Shown piece by piece: positions 56,499-64,000 of a stretch of 64,000 nt of DNA. Position 1 is the first letter of the stretch, and each line of letters opens with the position of its first letter. Made by a program: the position numbers and the translations under genes. This DNA comes from Metallyticus violacea (lineage: Eukaryota > Arthropoda > Insecta > Mantodea > Metallyticidae). The notes beneath the pieces were generated by a model. That model had not been told where the DNA came from, did no database searches, and saw nothing but the letters and a program-made list of their open reading frames with translations. Location: positions 29,594,501 through 29,658,500 of the forward strand of contig CM060843.1 in NCBI GenBank assembly GCA_030762175.1, written 5' to 3'.

Positions 56499-56990
56499 GT
56501 GGCAGCAGCATCAGCAGCATTCCATTCAATTTGGGCTGTGAAACAACTGATAAATTTTGCTCAGGGGCCCCCTTTTTCAGGCTTGAGGTTCCTTTATATG
56601 CTGTAAAGCTAATACATTAGACCCACGGCTTTACTTTCCTTCTGAAGAAAGCAATACTTAGGATTTTTAAACCCGAAAAAATCCATCGACCCTAGCAGAG
56701 AATGAACATGCAACCTTGTGTCTAAGAGGCAAGTATGGTTACCATTAGACCACCAGGACCAACGTTTAGCAAAGTATGCAGATGGTTGTCTAAGGAAATG
56801 ATAAATGAGCATTAATACCAGTGCTTAGATATTTGTTCCTGTAATTTGGCCCATTATTGTACAGATGAAATATTTCTGCAGAAGATTGTAACAAGTGATA
56901 AAAATCAGCCTACAATCCAATTTATAGTTCACCTTTTTGGTACAGTGAAAAAAATTTAGTATGGAAACTTTTAGAATGACCCTCATAACA

Positions 56991-58552
56991 GGAATCAAAA
57001 CTAAATTTGTCAGATTTTATGTTTATGCTTTCATACTTTTTATAATCCTACACTTAAGTCTAAGAATCTAGCTATATTTCATGTTCTTTTTAGTCTATAG
57101 TAAGTATATCTGTGAGTTAGTTAAGGTATGTGTATCAAATTAGATGTTATATTGGGTGAAGTTTAGGATGCCTAAACTTGTTCATTCATTTGGAAAAAAA
57201 GTTGCAAAGTATTCATAATTTAGTTGAAAACAACCACTTTATAAATAGCTTTTCAAGCAGGTTTACCAATAGTTGACCAGAATGTCTGGTTACAGGTGTT
57301 TAGTTTGCCCATTTTGTTAGAATGAAGAGTTTGTGAACCTGAATTTCTCTCTTCACCATTAATGTTTATGCTCTTATTTGATTTTTAAAACACCATTAGT
57401 CAGCAATTCCACTTTTAATGAATATATACAGGTACTGCATAAATCAGTTATAAATTTATTATTATGGAGAACCACTGTACTGCCCTACATGTTGGATGTG
57501 CCTGAATTTTTAGAAATTATTATGCATTGCTGTATTATTGTTGTATGGAGGTAATTTTTAGGAGAAGGAGGATCTGTTTTGTGCAATAGTGGGAGAAGAG
57601 CATAATTGCCAAGCTAGATAATGCATTTTGGTTGACTGACTTATCTGTACTCTGTAATTGTGCATTGGATTTTCAAAACTCTGAAATCACAACTTGAGTA
57701 GTAATTTGAAATTAATTAGATCTGCATTTTCAACATTTGTTTATTTTTTAATTTATCTGTTTCCTTATTCTTTCCTTTCATTCAAGTTTAAATTAATTTC
57801 AAAAAGAACAAAAGAGGGGAAGAAAGAAAAAAAAGAATAGCACAAATACCAATATATAAAAGTTTTCCCTCTCCAATTCTTGTAGAAGTCAAAAGACACT
57901 GAAATATCTAACGAAACTTACATAGATGCAATGCAAACATAACAGAGCTTGGCAATCAAAGAATAACACAGCTATCAATCATTAAATTAACTGAAAGAGA
58001 ATTCACATTGACAATCACTTGACTTGAGATCTGCAGAGTTAGAGTATACTAAGGAATCAATTTTTACACATTTCACAGCCAGTTTTCAACATTTCAAACT
58101 AATAGAAATTGAAAAGATTACTCTGACTTTAAGCAATGAATTCTTTGTAAAGATAGTTTATACTGTCCATGATATTATGTATCTCTGAATAAATATTAGG
58201 AAAACATTTTGCTGAACTTTTCTTTTTGAAAATGTGATAAATTATTTTCAGTTAGACTGAGATTAATTAGCTGACCAAATATCTTATCCTGTATGCTCAA
58301 TTCAATTTGAGATTTCAAAAGAGGTTTTGATCAAATTATCAGGTGTATTAATGATGACAGAAACTTATTTTTATAGCCTTTTATACAATAAAAGGCAAAC
58401 TTAATTGCCTTATGAAAATGTTAACAGATAGCACAATATGTGAAACTCTCAAGAAAAGAAAAGGGAATAAAATATACCAAAACTTAGAATTAACTACAAT
58501 CCTATTTAGAAAAAATGCAAATTCAGATAAACAATGATCATGACAATATATA
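56991..58552. other. Non-coding stretch
   Basis: No gene or classified element seen. Confidence 0.5.
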
Positions 58553-59340
58553 TTATGGATGTTCAAAAAGAATGCAACAATTTTTTTCACAGTGAGAAAC
58601 GATATTTTATGCATAATATCTTTGAACTGCTGCACACTGTAGTTTTATTTTCTTCCATCAAGTGGCAATGATGAAGTTAGTTTCAAAATAGAGTTTTTAG
58701 TGTTATTCAAAAAAAAAAATTCATTTATTCTGGAATAAACCATCACCAACATTTAGATGCATTTATCAAATGTGTAAGGAGAGATGGCAGTGGACAAAAA
58801 CACTGTTAGTTGTTAAATGAAGCATCATTGAGCAATCTCTGAACATCTATGCGCTACATTGCCACACAATACAATCACACATATAATAGTGAAATGAGGT
58901 GACTTTTTATTTGGGATAATCAGCAAATAACAACCTAGCAGCTTGCTGCCCAATTTGATATCTCTATTGGAGTCAACATAAACATCCACCAGTTAAGAGT
59001 ATTCAAAGAGTTATGCAAAATTGATCCTTTTAAGGCCAACTATAAGTTATGCAATACAGAGAACTATAAACCATTTAGAATTCAGAGCTGCCTACTCATT
59101 ATGAGGCTGAATTACACATTGAGACTAAAACCAAGAGACACTCCATGGGGTAGCATCAAAGTTATCCTCAGAAAAAAATTCAAGACAATACCCTTGTCTT
59201 ATAAAGTCATGGTCACATTCTTCTGGCAGGCCGAAGGAATTATTTGGATTAATGTATTGTCTCATAGTAAAATAATCAATTCCAAAGTATGTCAAATCTC
59301 TTATGTTGAAGAAGTGTGCTGATTCATCTATTCAACAGAT
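58553..59340 (+). mobile_element. mariner remnant, truncated
   Basis: A TIR-like start, GGATGTTCAAAAAGAATGCA, is followed by plus-strand text ISIGVNINIHQLRVFKELCK (DNA-binding region, about 58960-59020) and a 73-aa frame at 59101-59322 with LKPRDTPWGSIKVILRKKFK then VMVTFFWQAEGIIWINVLSH. The last corresponds to the mariner K.M.TVFWD..GI..vDfL segment, with the catalytic aspartate changed (FWQ). The right end is missing. Confidence 0.7.
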
Positions 59341-60462
59341 AAAGAGATAAAAGTTAACAACTAAAGGCGACAGTTATAATGGAAATGACCCATTTCTATT
59401 TGCAATGTTTGGCACAGTATAGTTTTTTATATTCAATGTCTTATACAAACTCAATATTATTTTTACTGATTTATTAACATTTCCTAATGATTACTATTTC
59501 TCTTTTAATATTAAAAAAGTTTAAGAAAGAAAAATTTGTTGATCAATTGTCATGTATTCAAATTAGTTGGAATGCATATTAAGCCTCCAGTAAACTATTT
59601 AAGGAAATCTATAAAACGTTTGTTCACAGTATTAATAGATTTTAATTAATTGCAAATTTTAAATTATGGAATTAAAATTAAATTTACATCATAATGCATC
59701 AGATACTGTTTTCTAAATATAAGTGTAAGGCAACTTAAGCTTAATAGTTAAGTGGCAGAAGATTTAGAGAAATATTTTCATTTTTATATTGATTAAACTG
59801 CAAATAAACTTAAATTTGTTCTATCCATTTATAAACGTAGGTATTTTTGTACCCAGATATACACAGCAAAGAGACCAGATAAAAGGACTTAACAGATAAA
59901 GTGACAAATTGCAGGCACTGCAAAAAGATGCACACTACAATGTATAGTATTATTTAATGCACTTCCATGTTCAGGTTAGAATTAAAAAATACCTTATCAT
60001 TTACATCTTCCAATCAGAGGAGGATTTCATACAATCAAGTGCAATAATTTTTCTCCACTGAATTAATTCAGCTTTGTAAATATATTAAATGTAAATACTT
60101 TAAGTTGCCATTTTGTAAATATTCTACATGTAAATAATTTAAGTTATCATTAATATGTATTTTGTCTAAAATAACATTTGAATTTACACTATGAAAAAAG
60201 ACCATCTCTGACAAACTCTATATCAGAGTTAAAATTTGTAAATATGAAGAATGTGACAATTTCATAACATGTATATATTATATGTAATACCTGGCAAAAT
60301 CTACATCCTGGACTTAGACTAGCTCTGTCATTACTCATTAAAGAATCCATGGATTGAAGTTCTATTATTTATCATAATATGCTGTATGCTATACTGTACT
60401 GTACAATGCTGTACTCAATGCCAAAGATATTGAAAATACCTTCACATGATAAGTTTTATAAA
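59341..60462. other. Non-coding stretch
   Basis: AT-rich; nothing assigned. Confidence 0.5.
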
Positions 60463-61730
60463 CGAGGGGTGTTCTAACAGTTCTCAAACTAACTCAGAGA
60501 TAGAGATGTTGTGAAGATGGCCAATTACTTTGATAGTTGTTAAGTATAATGCTTCAGATAGTGTGCTGTAAAGTTTCAGACACGTAAGTATAGTCACTTG
60601 TTTATGCCAATCGTTAGTGTTAACATTTTCTACAAAATGAATAAAACTGAAATACGAACTGTGATTAAGTACTTGGTTTGAAGGGTTTAACAGAAATACA
60701 AAAAGAATTAGTTCCACATTGAAGGATTCTTCCATTTTGTTTTCGACAGTTTAAATGTAGGCTACTGAATTTATGCATGGTTGTAAATCCATTCAAGATG
60801 ATGAGAGCTCAGGTATCCCAAAACTGCTACAACTGGCGAGATTGTTAGAAAAATTTGCAATGCTGTACTCAATAATCACCAATTGTAGGTATGGGAGTTA
60901 GCTGACATTGCAAAGACCTTGATAGGGTGTCCACTACATTTTACATGAAGTTTTGGGTATGAGAGAGCTTTTGCTCATGGTTGCCACATTTGTTAACACT
61001 GAATTAAAAAAATATTTGAATTAACTTTCGCAAGAGCAAGACTTATTCCAGTTAGTTCCTGCAATGTTTCATAATAGTAGGTGGAATATCGAATCATCAT
61101 TATAACCAGAGACGAAGGAGTAGATCAAGCAGTGGGTGACATGTGAAAGTGCACCAAAGAAAGCAAAAATGGTTCCATCTGCAGGAAAAGTCTTGGCTAC
61201 AGTTTTCTGGGATTCTCATGGTACTGAGTTCATAGACTACCTCCAGAGGCAGAACCATCACCTGGGAGATTATGCTCACTATTCACCCAACTGAAGGATG
61301 CTTTTCAGGCTAAAATTCCATATCTTGCCAAGTTCTCTGTCGCCATAATAATGTGCCTTCACATACATCTGGGGTTATTTGCAAAACTACATAACTTTCG
61401 CTTCTTAGTGCTTCCATATGTGCCTTATTTGTCGGATTTGGCTCCCAGCATTACTTTTTGTTCCTATATCTGAAGAAATGGCAGGGAGATGAAGATTCAC
61501 ATCAAACAATGAAGTTGAAGCTGAGAAGATGCTTATTTTTCACAATTAGACAAATCTTATTTTACTGAGGATATTAAAAAGTTGAAAATGTATTGATTGA
61601 TTTACAAGGTGACTATGTTGAAAAATAAAAAAAAACATTTCCCTTACTCTAATGCTTTTTAAAAAATAAAAGAAATCCCTTAAATCTTGTGTTTTCTTGA
61701 TCAGGCCAAGAACTTTTAGAACATCCCTTG
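60463..61730 (+). mobile_element. mariner transposon (different subfamily), decayed
   Basis: 1268 bp with inverted ends CGAGGGGTGTTCTAACAGTTCT (left) and CAAGGGATGTTCTAAAAGTTCT (right, reversed) and a TA at 61731-61732. Plus-strand translation shows ILHEVLGMREL, PKKAKMVPSAGKVLATVFWD and SHGTEFIDYLQ, then YLSDLAPS and YFLFLYLKKW. These are the mariner catalytic blocks. Many stops; a methionine start lies near 60637. Confidence 0.88.
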
Positions 61731-62129
61731 TAAAACTCAGTTGTTAATTTTGATAAGAGTATTGCTCACAATTATATTTTAAGGATATGGCAGATAACAT
61801 TAAGTGATCAAGAAAGTTTGTTTGTATTTGGCTTAAAAATTTTATTTGTTCATGTCTACAATAATTCAGCATGACCTTCTGAACTAAGTAGTATTAGTAG
61901 TAGTGGTGGTGGTGGTAGTAGTAGTAGTAGGAGTAATAGTTTATTGATCCAATCGATTGCTTTAGTATGTATGGATACACGCCATAATAAAATATAATGA
62001 ATTATATACAAGGATATCAAAAGTAAAAAACATAATAATTTAGGTTTAATTAATATTATCAAGATAAGTACACAAATAAAATATACGGTCATTCTCTTAC
62101 TACTAGGACATATTGTAATAATAAAATAG

Positions 62130-62250
62130 TTCTAAACTTAGGTATTCAATTTTTTACACTACACTCCATTTACTTACATAAAAGTAAGACGCATTTTGGG
62201 AGAATCTCTCCCATCTTCAGTTGCTCACCGAACCCACTGAAGATGCAATG
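62130..62250 (-). mobile_element. Solo PLE terminus with hammerhead-like motif
   Basis: Matches the left terminus of the PLE at 51005 (CTAAACTTAGGTATTC, CTCCATTTACTTAC). No other PLE sequence is attached. Confidence 0.8.
62180..62232 (-). ncRNA. Hammerhead-like motif, ATGCAT type
   Basis: Minus strand: CTGAAGA (62214-62220, intact), extra U, perfect 6-bp helix II GGGAGA/TCTCCC, then CAAAATGCGTC. GAAA is AAAA through a CpG change, and helix III reads ATGCGT. Confidence 0.6.
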
Positions 62251-62771
62251 TGCTTTTTTGGTATTAGAAAGTATTATGCTTTTATACATGGAGATTTGAG
62301 TTTTGTCTTACATTGTATTGATGGACTGTTCATTATTAATGAAAGGTGAATTTGAATTATTGAGGCTTTATGGATAAATATTATTATTTCAAAACTGTAC
62401 AAGGAAGAGGAAGAATGCCTAATTTTTTTAAAAGTGGTTTACATATGTTCTTGGTTGTTGTTGGCCTTGGTCATGACTCAAATAATTTTCCTTTGCATTA
62501 TGAAACATACATTACTTGCAGTTGACTTCCCCCAGAATATATTATACCATTTCTCAACAAAGAGTGCACATGTGCAAAGTAAGCCATGCTAACAGACTCT
62601 GTCCTTTTATATCCTGCTAGTATTCTTATCATATAACATATTATCTGAATTTTTTGTTTAATTGATTAACATGGGTATACCATTTTTAAATTGCTTTGAA
62701 TCCATACACCAAGAAATTTGGTGGGTTCAACTTTCTCAAATGCCTGGTTTAGAAGTTTATATGTGGAGCTA

Positions 62772-63480
62772 TTATGAAATAGTTAGCAATTTGATTCTGT
62801 ACTTGGAAATTTGATTTAAATTTTTTTCATTTGCTGCCCTTACCAGTACATTTGCTTCATTAGCAAAGAGGAGGGACTTTGCAAAAACATCAGCTATAAT
62901 TAACTCCTTAACGAATAGTAAAAAAAGAATAGGAACTAATATAGAAGCTTGAGTTACTCTATAATTTTCTGCTGGTGCACTTGATGGATACTTCTTTACT
63001 TCTGTAATCTCTTTGTGTTTAATCAAAAATTTGTTTCCAGTTACTCAAATATGCTTTTACCCATTTGTAGGGTAGTCCTCTAATTCCAAGCCTTTCAATT
63101 TTACTAATAGTTATTTTTATTGTCAAATGCTTTTGAGAGATCTAAGAAATATGTTCTTTTTTATCAATAGCTCTGAGGGATCCACAAACAAAAGAGAAAA
63201 TTGCTAATTCAGTAGAGTGATTGCTTCAAAAGCATGCTGGTCTCCAGATAGTAGACTGTTCATTTCTAGGAAGCTCATAAGCCACCTGTAAATACTTTTT
63301 CCAAGATTTTTAAGTAAACTGATAGTAATGCTATGGGTCGATAGTTTGAGATATTATTTCTTTGCTCCTTTTTTTATTATGGCCTAACATTAACCATTTT
63401 GAGGCAATCAGGAAAAATGCCACTGCTAAAGGATTCATTATAAAGGTATATTAATGGTTGAGCAATTAGATGTAAAAAAT
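62772..63480 (-). pseudogene. LINE reverse transcriptase, broken
   Basis: Minus-strand text: HLIAQPLIYLYNESFSSGIF with PDCLKM (thumb-proximal start of RT), DQHAF or QHAF-type region, ISQKHLTI (decayed FLDLSKAFD), then frame 62772-63026 with VTQASILVPILFLLFVKELI (motif B, normally VPQGSILGPLLFLLYIND) and LLFANEANVLV, where the catalytic ADD reads ANE. Inactive. Confidence 0.78.
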
Positions 63481-63489
63481 TTTTATTCA

Positions 63490-63990
63490 GGAGTCAGATT
63501 CCATATTTTTGGAATCACTGCCTGGAGACCTATATATATTATTGTGTAGGGATATCTGAGTATTCAAACTTTTTTGTTTTTCTTTTATCATATTTTGTAA
63601 CTTTCTAAGAACACTAAAAACAATGCTATTCTTCACACAAATGCAGGTATCCCCTCCATTAAAAGAGGTTCTACAATAGAAAGTTGCAAGTTTGAATAAA
63701 TGTATACTATCTTCCTGAATCAGTGTTTACTAAGGCAAAGAATGTTTGCTTCTTTTAGTTATGTTGATAAGACCTCTGTCATTTATTTTGTTACCTAGTG
63801 ATTGGATATTTTGATGAATGAGTAAGTGTTGTTTTATAGGCACAGCTAAATAACCATCTACCTTACTTAAGCTGACTGCATCCTCCTTTCTATTTATTAG
63901 TTCTCCTGACACCTGTTCAGCTGACTGTTGACAGTGCATAACAGCTGGCCCAGTTTCAGTGATACTGACTAAATTAATTATGGCTTGGTA
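63490..63990 (-). pseudogene. LINE apurinic endonuclease, N-terminal part
   Basis: The minus frame 63730-63939 ends in LLIHQNIQSLGNKINDRGLI, the opening motif of the APE-type endonuclease of Jockey/CR1-like elements. Further text (KLATFYCRTSFNGGGTCICV) continues in other frames. A stop at 63730 and frame changes break it. The element continues beyond the window edge. Confidence 0.7.
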
Positions 63991-64000
63991 CCAAAGTGCT

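Larger units (their letters stand above)
54206..56502 (+). mobile_element. Jockey/CR1-like LINE, 5'-truncated
   Basis: The sequence starts in the region between endonuclease and RT (FLDSLTNESWDEVYIWQDSN) and ends in a (AAC)n/(AAT)n-type tail at 56408-56498. A 3' segment of about 60 bp (GATACAAACATGTATGTATAGG and onwards, 56238-56285) is repeated in tandem at 56300-56347. Frames are broken throughout. Confidence 0.88.
54160..56764 (-). mobile_element. tRNA-headed SINE split by a LINE
   Basis: The tail portion (54160-54205: TTATTTAT, GATGCTCTTTAACATCGCAG) and the body plus head (56503-56764, ending CACCAGGACCAACG) are the two halves of one minus-strand SINE. The LINE 54206-56502 sits between bases that are adjacent in intact copies. 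The SINE is flanked by an 11-bp duplication with one mismatch inside a mariner. Confidence 0.88.
53740..56990 (+). mobile_element. mariner remnant split by a SINE that holds a LINE
   Basis: 53740-54159 contains the mariner N-terminal domain (ELISKNRTVTVSETAERL, ISIGFAFCILHDSFKFTKV). 56765-56990 continues it (CAxGCLRK, FLQKIVTSDKNQ) and ends with an inverted terminal sequence ATGACCCTCATA. The interruption duplicates TTTACCAAAGT (54149-54159) as TTTAGCAAAGT (56765-56775). The catalytic region is almost entirely deleted. Confidence 0.8.
61880..64000 (-). mobile_element. Jockey/CR1-like LINE running off the window
   Basis: Minus-strand element. The endonuclease start lies at 63490-63990 (HQNIQSLGNKIN, ICVKNS), RT at 62780-63480, and the C-terminal region at 62265-62760 (FEKVEPTKFLGVWIQSNLK, AYFAHVHSLLRNGIIYSGGS, KPLLKKLGILPLP). 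The segment 61880-62129 with a GTA/GTG triplet tail may be its 3' end, with a PLE terminus inserted at 62130-62250; that link is inference. Decayed. Confidence 0.8.

Noticed and set aside
61856..62092. Minus-strand frame with LLLLLPPPPLLL text
   Set aside because: Translation of a GTA/GTG triplet run, probably a LINE tail.

Overview
The window is about 64 kb of AT-rich animal DNA and is almost certainly a deep intronic interval of a large arthropod genome. The only host coding sequence I recognise is one 205-nt exon on the minus strand (26757-26961). It encodes part of the ZU5 domain of an ankyrin and is flanked by consensus splice sites. Its peptide ([12 protein letters not shown]..., ...[17 protein letters not shown]) reads like an arthropod Ank2-type protein. 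I found no other ankyrin exon, so the introns on both sides seem to span at least about 26.7 kb and 37 kb.

Everything else I can identify is mobile DNA. The most distinctive component is a set of Penelope-like retroelements (PLEs) with GIY-YIG endonuclease and reverse transcriptase remnants: 8852-9050, 10401-13301 (holding a nested 11630-12122), 17042-17390, 28200-30780 (holding a nested 29089-30020), 37855-38490, 39600-40245, 48290-48900, 51005-53425 and 62130-62250. Nearly all end in a short motif that reads as a hammerhead ribozyme: a CUGANGA-like box, helix II, GAAA, a six-base palindrome, then C. In most copies this terminus is present twice, in inverted orientation, so the elements are flanked by long inverted repeats. 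Four palindrome versions occur (ACCGGT, ACTAGT, ACATGT, ATGCAT).

Other elements are: a tRNA-headed SINE family of about 300 bp (8648-9161, 20620-20920, 32082-32397, 45196-45515, 45523-45824, 54160-56764), several with clear target-site duplications; a second tRNA-like SINE (7260-7548); mariner/Tc1 transposons (20986-22760, 23260-24503, 31300-32640, 40821-42098, 53740-56990, 58553-59340, 60463-61730); non-LTR LINEs of three types (RNase-H type at 25370-25460, 35880-36570 and 43536-44207; RTE type at 49020-50430; Jockey/CR1-like at 54206-56502 and 61880-64000); a piggyBac remnant (46040-46720); and a degenerate repetitive protein family of unknown class (43060-44870).

Insertion order can be read in several places. 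A 199-bp PLE-derived mini-element sits inside a SINE with a 17-bp duplication. A 493-bp palindromic PLE derivative sits inside another PLE with a 12-bp duplication. A LINE sits in a SINE that sits in a mariner. A LINE tail sits in the unknown repeat-protein gene. Two further structures stand out: a perfect 528-bp palindrome (17854-18381) built from a MITE-like repeat, and a 44-nt patch inside a PLE endonuclease that matches sequence about 2.9 kb away. All TE reading frames are broken. Assignments rest on reading translations and repeats by eye; no database search was possible.
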